From an uncultured Nitrospirales bacterium (GTDB taxonomy: Bacteria > Nitrospirota > Nitrospiria > Nitrospirales > UBA8639), in the NCBI GenBank assembly GCA_951812745.1, contig OX638327.1, positions 1,415,914 to 1,479,913 of the forward strand: a stretch of 64,000 nt of DNA. Direction: 5' to 3'. Below the pieces are notes generated by a model that did no database searches, was not told the DNA's origin, and saw only the letters and a program-made list of their open reading frames with translations. A program made the translations under genes and the position numbers. This document shows positions 54,022 to 62,823 of the stretch, piece by piece (the first letter of the stretch is position 1; every line of letters begins with the position of its first letter).

Positions 54022-54050
54022 TTGAAGGTTGCAGCACTCCACCCTATAAT
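54022..54050 (+). promoter_or_regulatory. Promoter for the 104-aa gene
   Basis: TTGAAG (54022-54027) and a perfect TATAAT (54045-54050) are 17 bp apart. The leader to ATG 54088 is about 30 nt. This rules out the longer in-frame start at 54022. Confidence 0.8.
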
Positions 54051-54087
54051 CATCATACATGAATACGAAAAGGAAGGATCAATCTGC

Positions 54088-54402
54088 ATGAGTACCTTGC
54101 CGTTGTCATTTCGATTGCGCAACGCCGTGATCGAGAAGCACCAGTTGGAGGGCACCGATCCCAGTGATCGTTATTTTAACCGCATGGTGCCGGTCAAGCA
54201 CGTCAACCGCGGTTATACGGCCAGTATGATGTATGAAGCGTTAGTGACGGAAAGCGACATTCACCAGACCGTGGGCGGAGCCATCACGGAAATCGTGGAC
54301 AAACTTCGTCACTTGGGCTTTACGCACATGCGGACGCGGTTGAATTTCAAGGGGCAAAAATATCTCGCTGAAAAAGAATCGTGGGTTGATTATCCTGACT
54401 GA
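54088..54402 (+). CDS. Conserved-looking small hypothetical protein
   Basis: A 104-residue cytoplasmic protein starting MSTLPLSFRLRNAVIEKHQLEG. It has many charged residues and the motif-like RMVPVKHVNRGYTASMMYEALV and FTHMRTRLNFKGQKYLAEKESWVDYP. It has no cysteine, signal peptide or membrane segment. No family is recognised. It has an AGGAAGG ribosome binding site and a perfect -10 promoter, so expression is likely. The 3' end overlaps the opposing hydrolase gene by 13 nt tail to tail. Confidence 0.8.
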   Translation: MSTLPLSFRLRNAVIEKHQLEGTDPSDRYFNRMVPVKHVNRGYTASMMYEALVTESDIHQTVGGAITEIVDKLRHLGFTHMRTRLNFKGQKYLAEKESWVDYPD

Positions 54403-55547
54403 TCCGTTTCCGTCTCGATTGGGTTGCGCCCATCGTTCGCCGCCCCGTCACCTCCCACCCATTCCTGATAAATCGCATCATGAATCTTCGGACGGAAAGC
54501 CTGAATGGCCGTATTCGCCCGTGTCGGATGCACGCGATTGGACAAAATAACCACCTCGAGTTCACAGGACGGGTCGATCCAGAGCGACGTGCCGGTAAAC
54601 CCCACGTGCCCGAACGCCCGTGATGAAAACTTCGTACCTGACGACGAAGGGGCGGACGGGGTATCCCATCCCAATCCCCAAGACGAGGTCTCGGATTGAC
54701 GATGGGTGAACCGTTTAGCGAGAGCGGCGCTCAATAACCCGTCACGGCCTTGGACCGCCTGAAGCCACGCGGCTGAAAGCTGGCCCACGGCGTGAGCCGT
54801 TCCAAACAGCCCGGCGTGCCCGGCACTGCCTCCCAACGCGTAGGCGTTTTCATCATGCACTTCTCCGCGCAGCAAACGATTTCTCCAACGATCCCATTCC
54901 GTGGGGACGATTTCCGCCGGGTCCTCCGTTTCCGCGTCGTCACCACCGATAAACGCCAGGGACGAAATGCCCAAGGGCTCATAGATTTTTCGTTGGCAAT
55001 AGGCGGCCAAAGGCATCCCCGCGCACCGTTCGACGATCACGCCCAGCAGCATAAAGCCCACGTCGCTGTACAGGCTTTGACTGCCCGGCTGATATTCGAC
55101 CGGTTCGCACGCGATGGCTTGCAGCAACGCGCGCACTCGTTGCCCGCGTTCTTCCTCATTGCAGGGCGGCAACCCCGAGGGGGCCAATTGTTCATAATAG
55201 GGCCGCCAGGCCGGCAACCCCGCACAATGCGAGAGCAGTTGCCGGAGCACGACGCCGGCAAACGGGCTATCCCGCAACTCTTCCACCCATCGAGACACGG
55301 GCTGGTCCAAGTGCAAACACGCGTCCTGCACCAAACACAACACCGCCGTGCTCGTGGCCAAGGGTTTGGTTAAGGAAGCCAAATCATAGATCGACTCCCG
55401 GCAAACGGGTTGGTCGTCGGGTGGAGCCCCGCGGGTTCCAACGGCTTCATGAAAGACGACGTGTCCGCGAGATCGCACCAGGGCTACCGCACCCGGGAAG
55501 ACTTTTTCGTGGACGGCCTGTTGAAAGCCATGGAGGATGGAACTCAT
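54390..55547 (-). CDS. Serine hydrolase of the beta-lactamase/CubicO family
   Basis: A 385-residue class C-type serine hydrolase. The nucleophile motif S-x-x-K is SLTK at residues 58-61, and the second YSDVGFMLLG and third HAGLFG boxes fit the family. ATG 55547 starts the conserved region (MSSILHGFQQAVHE). The upstream open frame would overlap yggT and lacks homology. There is no obvious signal peptide, so it may be cytoplasmic. Substrates of this class range from D-amino-acid peptides to esters. It follows yggT on the same strand. Confidence 0.85.
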   Translation of the reverse strand: MSSILHGFQQAVHEKVFPGAVALVRSRGHVVFHEAVGTRGAPPDDQPVCRESIYDLASLTKPLATSTAVLCLVQDACLHLDQPVSRWVEELRDSPFAGVVLRQLLSHCAGLPAWRPYYEQLAPSGLPPCNEEERGQRVRALLQAIACEPVEYQPGSQSLYSDVGFMLLGVIVERCAGMPLAAYCQRKIYEPLGISSLAFIGGDDAETEDPAEIVPTEWDRWRNRLLRGEVHDENAYALGGSAGHAGLFGTAHAVGQLSAAWLQAVQGRDGLLSAALAKRFTHRQSETSSWGLGWDTPSAPSSSGTKFSSRAFGHVGFTGTSLWIDPSCELEVVILSNRVHPTRANTAIQAFRPKIHDAIYQEWVGGDGAANDGRNPIETETDQSG

Positions 55548-55657
55548 GAGAGCATGAATCAACGGGTGTCCCGCCGTGGCCTTCGTGAAGCAGAGCCCCG
55601 CGGAAGCGTGAGGCGACCAGCATCGTCGTGAGAGCCCATGCTGAGCGTCCCCGGTCG

Positions 55658-55954
55658 TCAATGCAACCGGAGCCCAATGTCCCGAATGGTTTGCACCACG
55701 GCATATTGCAAAAACATGATGAGCAAAATCGCCAGGATGGGCGAGACGTCGATGCCTCCGAGCACGCCCACCCTGCGCCGGATGACGATCAGGACGGGGT
55801 CGGTCGCCCTCGCGAGAAACTGAACGATCGGATTCCACGGATCAGGATTCACCCACGAAATCAGAGCCCGGATAATAATCAGCCACATATACAAAAACAG
55901 GACCGTATCCAGGACATAGGCCAGCCCCTGCAAAATATTACCCGCGACAAACAT
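55658..55954 (-). CDS. YggT-family membrane protein
   Basis: A 98-residue YggT protein with two hydrophobic segments and the characteristic RALISWVNPDPWNPIVQFLARATDPVL between them. Its role is not settled, and members are often found beside yggS and the division genes and are linked to cell-envelope/osmotic functions. It lies 104 nt after yggS. Confidence 0.94.
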   Translation of the reverse strand: MFVAGNILQGLAYVLDTVLFLYMWLIIIRALISWVNPDPWNPIVQFLARATDPVLIVIRRRVGVLGGIDVSPILAILLIMFLQYAVVQTIRDIGLRLH

Positions 55955-56058
55955 GGTCCCCTCTCCTCACGACGTACGTCATCGTCTGTGTCCCGTTCCG
56001 TGTGCCTCGACAGTTAAACGGCTGCCGGCGCGTGCCGGCAGCGCGTCATTTCGACGGA

Positions 56059-56766
56059 TTATATCGCAGGCCGTTCTCGCGCTCCAAACAGCGCGGTGCC
56101 GAGGCGAACCAATGTCGCGCCTTCTTCTACCGCGACTTCAAAATCATTGGACATGCCCATGGAGAGTTCGCGCATGTGGACGCGCTGCAACGGCATCCCG
56201 TTGATCCGGTCAGCCAAGTGTTTGAGGCGTTGAAAATACGGTCGCATCGTTTCGGGGTCAGGATTCCACGGAGGAAGCGTCATGAGCCCTTGCACGGACA
56301 CGGCCGGGAAGGCATCGATGTGCGAGACGGCCGCCGGCAACGCGTCGGGGGCAAACCCGCCTTTGGATTCTTCTCCTCCGACGTTCACTTCCAGCAGGAT
56401 GGCTTGGGAGATGCTTTGTTCATGGGCTCGTCTTTGAATCTCCTCGGCCTGCTCCACGGATTCGACGGAATGAATGAGGCTGAATCTCCCCACCAACCAC
56501 TTGAGTTTTCGTCGCTGAAGTCGCCCGATAAAATGCCACTCCATCCCCCCACGTTCACCCACCTCCTGCATCTTGGCTTGTGCTTCCTGCCACCGGTTCT
56601 CTCCACAGATGGTGAGGCCCGCCCGGATGGCTTCCAAGACCCGGGGCGCTTCGACGTACTTGGTCGCCGCGACCAATCGCACGCTACGCGGGTCCCGCCC
56701 CACGCGTTCCGCAGCGCGACGGATGCGATCATGCGTTGTCCGGATGTTCGTCCATAGATCATTCAA
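56059..56766 (-). CDS. yggS: Pyridoxal phosphate homeostasis protein (YggS/PLPBP)
   Basis: A PLP-binding single-domain TIM-barrel protein of 235 residues. The PLP lysine is in LVAATKYVEAPRVLEAI, and ENRWQEA (ENR being conserved) and HFIGRLQRRK are present. It buffers PLP rather than catalysing a known reaction. The position between pgeF and yggT downstream of ftsZ is a common arrangement. Confidence 0.96.
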   Translation of the reverse strand: MNDLWTNIRTTHDRIRRAAERVGRDPRSVRLVAATKYVEAPRVLEAIRAGLTICGENRWQEAQAKMQEVGERGGMEWHFIGRLQRRKLKWLVGRFSLIHSVESVEQAEEIQRRAHEQSISQAILLEVNVGGEESKGGFAPDALPAAVSHIDAFPAVSVQGLMTLPPWNPDPETMRPYFQRLKHLADRINGMPLQRVHMRELSMGMSNDFEVAVEEGATLVRLGTALFGARERPAI

Positions 56767-56803
56767 CGGTACGTCCCTGCAAGGCGGATCCCAGGAGCCC
56801 GGT

Positions 56804-57559
56804 CTACTTCAACATAATGCCGCTGATCATGCTACCATGCACCTTTCCCTCACGGCGATAGGAGAAAAACAGGTCCGGGCGACAGATAGTGCAAAGATCC
56901 ACGGCATGGATATGATCCGCGGCAATGCCGAGAGACACGGCTTGCCGGCGAATGAGTTCTTTCAAGTCCAACCGGCCGGTCCCGGGACCGGTTCGTCTGA
57001 GGATGGTCGAATCGTCGGACACGTCCGGCGCCAACCGGTCTATCACCGGCGAATCGACTTCATAACAACATGGGCCGGCAGACGGCCCGATCGCCACGTG
57101 AAGCGAGGCAAGGCCGGCATCGAACCGTTCCACCATGGTCCGCACGCTCTTCGTCACTATGCCATGCACCGCCCCGCGCCAGCCTGCATGCACGGCCCCG
57201 ATCACTCCGCGTGCGGAATCCATGAGCAACACGGGCACACAATCGGCGGTTTGGACGGTTAATAACACGCCGGCTTGGTTGGTGAGTACGGCGTCATGTC
57301 CGCCGAAGAACTTTTGGCCTGCTTTCAGCGGACCATCAATGCTCAAGACGTCCGTCCCGTGGACTTGGCGGATGGAAACCACCGCCGGAAAGTCGGCATC
57401 TCCGGCCTTGACCATTCCCTGTTCCCCGTTCATTCCTCCATACTGTGGCCCATGCCGCGTCCCGAAGAAATGCAGCATGCGCGGACTAATCTGCCCGAAT
57501 GACCAACTTGTCAGTGGAAGCATCGCGTTGGTTGAATGGGGTTCCGCAACAAGAACCAT
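56804..57559 (-). CDS. pgeF: Peptidoglycan editing factor / multicopper-like polyphenol oxidase (PgeF)
   Basis: A 251-residue YfiH/PgeF-type protein with the Cys-His catalytic site (QTADCVPVLLMD and VHAGWRGAVHGI) and CTICRPDLFFSYRREGK near the end. E. coli YfiH edits mis-synthesised UDP-MurNAc-L-Ser, and other relatives act as purine nucleoside phosphorylases or polyphenol oxidases. Its place between ftsZ and yggS favours a cell-wall role. Confidence 0.92.
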   Translation of the reverse strand: MVLVAEPHSTNAMLPLTSWSFGQISPRMLHFFGTRHGPQYGGMNGEQGMVKAGDADFPAVVSIRQVHGTDVLSIDGPLKAGQKFFGGHDAVLTNQAGVLLTVQTADCVPVLLMDSARGVIGAVHAGWRGAVHGIVTKSVRTMVERFDAGLASLHVAIGPSAGPCCYEVDSPVIDRLAPDVSDDSTILRRTGPGTGRLDLKELIRRQAVSLGIAADHIHAVDLCTICRPDLFFSYRREGKVHGSMISGIMLK

Positions 57560-57580
57560 TCTGCCCGCCCTCCTAACCCG

Positions 57581-58786
57581 TTAATTGGCTCTCCTGCGCA
57601 AAAACGTGGGGACTTCCCAATCCGCGTCTACCAACAAATTTCCCTGTTCGACGCGAGTCTCCGATTCCACGCGTCGCATAAACGCCGGTCGATCCAGGTC
57701 CTCGGCCGAGCCATCCCCGGAAGCCGTCCGAGCCATGGTCAAGACCGGCTGAGGAGTCGGAGGCACGGAGAGACGCGGACGTTCCTGTCCCCCGAGACTC
57801 ACGGCTGGCTTTGCCCTAAGGGATTCTTGTTGTTGTTCAAATCCGGTCGCGATCACCGTGATAATCACCTCGCCATCCAAGCCCGAATCGATCACGTGGC
57901 CGACAATAATATTGGCTTGGGGGTCCGCGGCTTCTTGCGCAATAGTCGAGGCTTCGGCGACTTCATGTAGGGAGAGATCCGTGCCGCCGGTGACGTTCAA
58001 CAACAACCCTTTGGCTCCCTCGATCCCACTCTCTTCCAATAGCGGGCTGGTAATCGCTTGCTGAGCGGCATCCACGGCGCGATTTGTTCCCTTGGCCACG
58101 CCCATCCCCATCACCGCTCTTCCCCTGTACGACATGACCGTTTTGACGTCGGCAAAATCCACGTTGACCAAACCGGGCGTGGTAATGACGTCGGTAATAC
58201 CTTTAATGGCCTGTCGCAGGACGTCATCGGCCACTTTGAACGCCTCCAATACCGGCGTGCTCTTATCCACCAAGTTGAGCAGTTTCTGATTGGGGATCAC
58301 GAGCAACGAATCCACGTGTCGCCGGAGTTCCCGTAACCCTTCTTCAGCATAACCCATCCGACGCTGCCCTTCATGTTGAAAGGGCTTCGTCACCACGCCC
58401 ACGGTCAAGATACCCAGGTCTCTGGCCAATCTGGCCGCGACGGGCGCTCCGCCCGTTCCGGTCCCACCGCCCATACCCGCGGTGACGAAGACCATATCCG
58501 CATCTTCCAAAGCCGTACGGATTTCGTCTTCACTTTCCAGAGCGGCATCCTTTCCCACTTCGGGATTCGCGCCGGCCCCGAGCCCTTTTGTGCACTCCGG
58601 GCCCAACTGGATCCTGTACTGGGTGGGAGATTTGCTCAAGGATTGAAGATCGGTATTCGCCACCACGAACTCCACTCGCGTCAGACCCGCGGCAATCATG
58701 GTATTGACCGCATTGCATCCCGCTCCCCCAAACCCGATCACCTTAATCCGAATCGGTGTCATCGCTTCCTCTTGAAATGCAAACAT
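57581..58786 (-). CDS. ftsZ: Cell division GTPase FtsZ
   Basis: FtsZ polymerises into the division ring. The 401-residue protein has [10 protein letters not shown], the tubulin signature GGGTGTG, and the C-terminal conserved peptide [13 protein letters not shown] for FtsA/ZipA-type partners, preceded by a variable Pro/Ser-rich linker. An AAGGAGG ribosome binding site precedes ATG 58786. It follows ftsA after 102 nt. Confidence 0.98.
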   Translation of the reverse strand: MFAFQEEAMTPIRIKVIGFGGAGCNAVNTMIAAGLTRVEFVVANTDLQSLSKSPTQYRIQLGPECTKGLGAGANPEVGKDAALESEDEIRTALEDADMVFVTAGMGGGTGTGGAPVAARLARDLGILTVGVVTKPFQHEGQRRMGYAEEGLRELRRHVDSLLVIPNQKLLNLVDKSTPVLEAFKVADDVLRQAIKGITDVITTPGLVNVDFADVKTVMSYRGRAVMGMGVAKGTNRAVDAAQQAITSPLLEESGIEGAKGLLLNVTGGTDLSLHEVAEASTIAQEAADPQANIIVGHVIDSGLDGEVIITVIATGFEQQQESLRAKPAVSLGGQERPRLSVPPTPQPVLTMARTASGDGSAEDLDRPAFMRRVESETRVEQGNLLVDADWEVPTFLRRRAN

Positions 58787-58829
58787 GAAACGCCTCCTTG
58801 TTATGAAACCCGAGGTCCACGCCTGTCTG

Positions 58830-58847
58830 GATCAACCATCGTTGATC
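58830..58847 (-). promoter_or_regulatory. Palindrome in the ftsA-ftsZ gap
   Basis: A perfect 7-bp inverted repeat GATCAAC/GTTGATC with a 4-nt spacer lies 44 nt before the ftsZ start. It could be a hairpin or an operator half-site pair. Nothing shows which. Confidence 0.4.
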
Positions 58848-58888
58848 TCCCGCAACCGTGGTGTCTGATAATTTTATGCGCCATCTCC

Positions 58889-60130
58889 TTAGAAAAGATT
58901 GAGGGCCCAGCTCTTCATCCGACCCAAAACCCCCCCCAACCCATTCCCGGCTTTCCTTCCCCCGCCGACGAACTCGAATTCCTGGTCCGTTCGATGCGCG
59001 TGCAAAATCAGACCGACCCCCGTGGCAAACATGGGATTGCTCACAATATCGCGCAAGCCACCCACGCCGGACGGGACGCCGCGTCTCCCCGGCAGATCCA
59101 GCACGCGTTCCGCCGCGTCCGGCATGCCTTCCAACATCGACGTGCCGCCGGTGATCACCACGCCCGCGGCCAATTTGCCCTCATAGCCTGATCGATAGAT
59201 TTCTCGCAGGACTAATTCAAAGATTTCCTCCACCCGCGGTTGGATAATTTCGGTAATTTCGCGTCTGCTCATGGAATGCGGGGGACGGCCGCCGACGCTC
59301 GGGACCTCCACCACTTCCGTCTCTTTCACCATATTGACGAGAGCCGCGCCGTACCGCACCTTGACTTTTTCCGCGTCGGCGAGCGAGGTCCGCAACCCGA
59401 TTTGCAGGTCGGTCGTAATATGCTGGCCGCCTACCGGCAAGACCGCCGAGTGACAAATCGTCCCATCGGAGAAAATGGCCAAATCGGACGTTCCTCCTCC
59501 GAGATCGATCATGGCAATCCCCAACTCCTTTTCTTCTTCCGTGAGGACGGCTTCACTCGAAGCCAACGGCTGCAAGACGATGTCGACCACGTCGAGCCCG
59601 GCGCGATTGACGCATTTCATCAGATTTCTGGCCGGCGGGATCGCCCCGGTGACGATGTGTACGTCAACCTCCAACCTCGTGCCGGAAATGCCGACCGGTT
59701 CTTGAATGCCTTCCTGGTCATCCACGATAAACTCTCGAGGCAGCACGTGCAGCACCCGTCGATCCGGCGGCACCACGGCCGCGGCCTTGGCGGTCTCAAT
59801 GGCGCGAGACACGTCGGCTCGAAACACCTCGTTGCGCTTGAGCGCCACCACTCCCTTGGCCGTCTCACTGGAAATATGACTGCCGGCGATGCCAATGTAG
59901 ACCGAGTTGATTTGGACGGCTGCCATCAATTCGGCCTCTTCCACCGCCTTCTTAATCGACTCGACGGTGCTGTCGATGTTCACGACGACGCCTTTTCGCA
60001 GCCCCCGGGATGGACTCGAACCCACGCCAATGACGTTGACCCCTTCATCAGGCGTCACTTGGGCCACGATGGCGCAAATTTTGGTCGTGCCAATATCAAG
60101 CCCGACGACGATGTGTTCTTTTTTGGCCAT
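58889..60130 (-). CDS. ftsA: Cell division protein FtsA
   Basis: FtsA is the actin-like membrane anchor of FtsZ. The 413-residue protein has the phosphate-1 loop VVGLDIGTTKICAIVA, MIDLGGGTSDLAIF (phosphate-2), and the C-terminal amphipathic helix ending MKSWALNLF. A run of eight G (8 C on the plus strand) codes for Gly residues just before that helix. It follows ftsQ after 9 nt. Confidence 0.97.
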   Translation of the reverse strand: MAKKEHIVVGLDIGTTKICAIVAQVTPDEGVNVIGVGSSPSRGLRKGVVVNIDSTVESIKKAVEEAELMAAVQINSVYIGIAGSHISSETAKGVVALKRNEVFRADVSRAIETAKAAAVVPPDRRVLHVLPREFIVDDQEGIQEPVGISGTRLEVDVHIVTGAIPPARNLMKCVNRAGLDVVDIVLQPLASSEAVLTEEEKELGIAMIDLGGGTSDLAIFSDGTICHSAVLPVGGQHITTDLQIGLRTSLADAEKVKVRYGAALVNMVKETEVVEVPSVGGRPPHSMSRREITEIIQPRVEEIFELVLREIYRSGYEGKLAAGVVITGGTSMLEGMPDAAERVLDLPGRRGVPSGVGGLRDIVSNPMFATGVGLILHAHRTDQEFEFVGGGRKAGNGLGGVLGRMKSWALNLF

Positions 60131-60139
60131 GAGACTTGC

Positions 60140-60904
60140 TCACCCTTCCTTTCGAACGATCACTTGACCGGCAAACCGTAAATCAATCTCATACGATCCT
60201 TGCCGGAAACGCTCCCGCAGAGTCGGCTCCAGCTTGAGATACGGCTGCCATATTTCTTGGAATTCATTTTTCACCAGAAAAACCAGGCCGTCGGTTTTTC
60301 CGACCATGAACCGTGCATCACTCAAATCGACGCTCACGGCACGGCCAACGTGACGCTGCAGGTGCTTGGCAAAACGAAGCCCGTTCCGAGCCCGCGCTTG
60401 CGTCTCGGGCTCTCCTGCCAAAACCTTCATCGCTGAAAGCCCCGCCAGTTCAGGCAACGTTCCCACCGGCCTGTCCGGCGCCAGGGACAACACCACGCCT
60501 TCTTTGTCTAATAACAACGTTCCTCCCGCGTGTTGAAACAACGCGACCGGCTTTCGCTCTTTCACGATCACCGTCAGGGTGTGGGGGAGGACTCGCCCCA
60601 CCGACGCAGACGCCACTCCAGGATGGGCCTCCACTTTCTTTCCCAAGCTTGAGAGATCCACTGAAAGCAGCGAACGATCCTCGGGTAAATCCAACAGCGA
60701 CAGCACGACTCGACGTTCGAGTCGATCGGTGCCGGAAATGGAGACCCGCTCAATGGCCAGCAAGCCGGCCACGGCCGATGGCATCCACTGATAGCCCAGC
60801 AGGCAGAAGGTCACAAGGATGCCGAGTAGCCATCCTTGCCTCATTCGGGTCCACCCCCTTCGCGGCGATGGCGTCTGCCGGAGTGATCGGTTGCCGCGGC
60901 TCAT
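60140..60904 (-). CDS. ftsQ: Cell division protein FtsQ
   Basis: FtsQ is the bitopic divisome protein with one membrane helix (about 22-46) and a periplasmic POTRA domain (about 50-120), then a beta domain. 254 residues from ATG 60904, which overlaps the ddl stop by ATGA. The N-terminal cytoplasmic part is basic (PSPRRGWTRMRQ). The ddl-ftsQ-ftsA-ftsZ order supports the call. Confidence 0.93.
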   Translation of the reverse strand: MSRGNRSLRQTPSPRRGWTRMRQGWLLGILVTFCLLGYQWMPSAVAGLLAIERVSISGTDRLERRVVLSLLDLPEDRSLLSVDLSSLGKKVEAHPGVASASVGRVLPHTLTVIVKERKPVALFQHAGGTLLLDKEGVVLSLAPDRPVGTLPELAGLSAMKVLAGEPETQARARNGLRFAKHLQRHVGRAVSVDLSDARFMVGKTDGLVFLVKNEFQEIWQPYLKLEPTLRERFRQGSYEIDLRFAGQVIVRKEG

Positions 60905-61854
60905 ACCCGCCCTTGCCTCGCCCTCGTTGTCCTCCAACTCGATTGCCGCGCCAACCCGGACTGTAAAATCCGTTCCGTCAGAGAATCGTAATCGATACCG
61001 GCCTGGGCCGCGGACATGGGCAACAAGCTCCTCTGGGTCATCCCGGGAATCGTATTGATTTCGAGAAAAACCGGCCTGCCGGAGCGGTTGAGCCGGAAAT
61101 CAATTCTGGCTGCACCGGCGCAGCCTATCGCTTGATAAGCCCGAACCGCCAAAGCGCTCACCCGTTGTGCTTGGCCCTGGGTCAAGGGAGCCGGGCAGAG
61201 GTACCGCGTTTCGGATTTCTCATATTTGGCGGCATAATCATAAAACGCATTGGGCGCGACGATTTCGATCGAAGGCAAGGCTTCGCCATCCAACACGGAC
61301 ACGGCAATTTCACGGCCGTCGATAAACGATTCCACGAGCACTTCCTGATCGTGTTCAAAGGCCTGTTGCAGCGCACGCGTCCACTGCGAGGGCTTTCGCA
61401 CCACCGACACACCCACCGTGGATCCCTCGTTGGCGGGTTTGACGACCAAAGGCCACGACAGTTGCTTCGGGATTGCCCTGTTGCCGGTCCGCTGCATAAC
61501 TACACCGGGCGCCACGGGAACGCCCTGCATCCGCACGAATGCTTTGGTTACCGGTTTATTCATGGCCATGGCGCTGGCTTGGACGCCTGAGCCGGTATAC
61601 GGAATGCCCATGACGTCCAAAAAACCCTGCACCGTTCCATCCTCTCCACCCCGACCATGCAAGGCGAGAAAGGCGAGTTGAACGTTGCGCGCCCGAAGCT
61701 TGCGCGGCAATGAGACGTCCACGTCGATGCGGGTGGCGGCATACCCTTTGCGAATCAACGCGGCATACACCGCCTGTCCGGTTTTCAAGGAAATCTCCCG
61801 TTCCGCTGATCGCCCTCCCATGAGCACTCCTATGTGGACTGAGGTTAACGGCAT
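60901..61854 (-). CDS. ddl: D-alanine-D-alanine ligase
   Basis: Ddl joins two D-Ala for the peptidoglycan stem. The 317-residue ATP-grasp protein begins HIGVLMGGRSAEREISLKTG, and has LHGRGGEDGTVQG and ARIDFRLNRSGRPVFLEINTIPGMT with the metal ligands. It lies 21 nt after murB and overlaps ftsQ. Confidence 0.97.
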   Translation of the reverse strand: MPLTSVHIGVLMGGRSAEREISLKTGQAVYAALIRKGYAATRIDVDVSLPRKLRARNVQLAFLALHGRGGEDGTVQGFLDVMGIPYTGSGVQASAMAMNKPVTKAFVRMQGVPVAPGVVMQRTGNRAIPKQLSWPLVVKPANEGSTVGVSVVRKPSQWTRALQQAFEHDQEVLVESFIDGREIAVSVLDGEALPSIEIVAPNAFYDYAAKYEKSETRYLCPAPLTQGQAQRVSALAVRAYQAIGCAGAARIDFRLNRSGRPVFLEINTIPGMTQRSLLPMSAAQAGIDYDSLTERILQSGLARQSSWRTTRARQGRV

Positions 61855-61875
61855 AGCGGTGCCTGCCTGCTCCGG

Positions 61876-62823
61876 TTAGCCCTCGCCCACCACTTTCCAT
61901 TCCAACTCCAACCTGATGCCCGTTCGGCGCCAGACTTCTTGTTGGATCGTTTCGATGAGTTGCAGCACCTCCGTGGAGCGCGCGTGCCCGAGGTTGACGA
62001 TAAAATTGGCATGTTTGGTCGAAATTTGCGCATCTCCTACCCGGTGACCCTTCAGACCGGCTTCTTCAATCAGCCGACCGGCCGTGGTTTCCGGGGGATT
62101 TTTAAACACCGACCCGGCATTGGGTTGCGAGAGAGGTTGCGAGCGTTTTCGATACTGCAGATAGGACTTGGTGCGTGCTTCAATGGTTTCTCTGGAGGCC
62201 GAGGCAAGACGAAGCCACGCTCCCACCACCACGCCTTCGGGCAGGCTGACGGAACGGTAGGCAAAAGAGAGGTCCGCCGCAGGATAGGTCATTAACCGGC
62301 CCTCGGGATCGACCAATTGAACGGCGTCCAAACAGGTTTGCATCTCTCCCAGCTTGGTCCCCGCATTCATCACGACCGCACCGCCGACGGTCCCCGGGAT
62401 GCCGGCTGCCCATTCGAGCCCCGACAAGGCATGGTGCACGGCAAACCCCAGCAGGGTCGGCATCCGCGCACCGGCTTCGGCGAACACGAGCCGGTCGTCT
62501 TCTTGTTCAATGGTCGTCAAATTGGACAAACTCAAGACCACGCCTCGAATGCCGCCGTCCTGCACCAACAGGTTCGTCCCCCCCAACACCATGATAGGAA
62601 CCTGAGCCGTATGCGCTTGACGCACGATCCGACACACGTCATGGACGTCTGCCGGACTGACGAACACGTCGGCCGGGCCCCCGATGCGAAGCGAGGTCAA
62701 CTCCGCCAACGGCGCGTCAAACACGACCTCTCCGCGGATCCCCGACAGAGCCGCTTTCAAATCATGATGGTTCGACACGGTCAGCACGTCTCCCGCCCCT
62801 GGCAGTCCGCTCCACAGGCTCAC
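61876..62823 (-). CDS. murB: UDP-N-acetylenolpyruvoylglucosamine reductase
   Basis: MurB reduces the enolpyruvyl group to give UDP-MurNAc. The 315-residue flavoprotein has TSLRIGGPADVFV, GIPGTVGGAVVMNAG and NAGSVFKNPP, with catalytic Ser and Glu near the end. GTG 62823 overlaps the murC stop (GTGA) and has a GGAG ribosome binding site 5 nt away. An upstream frame to 62946 lies inside murC and is rejected. Confidence 0.94.
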   Translation of the reverse strand: MSLWSGLPGAGDVLTVSNHHDLKAALSGIRGEVVFDAPLAELTSLRIGGPADVFVSPADVHDVCRIVRQAHTAQVPIMVLGGTNLLVQDGGIRGVVLSLSNLTTIEQEDDRLVFAEAGARMPTLLGFAVHHALSGLEWAAGIPGTVGGAVVMNAGTKLGEMQTCLDAVQLVDPEGRLMTYPAADLSFAYRSVSLPEGVVVGAWLRLASASRETIEARTKSYLQYRKRSQPLSQPNAGSVFKNPPETTAGRLIEEAGLKGHRVGDAQISTKHANFIVNLGHARSTEVLQLIETIQQEVWRRTGIRLELEWKVVGEG

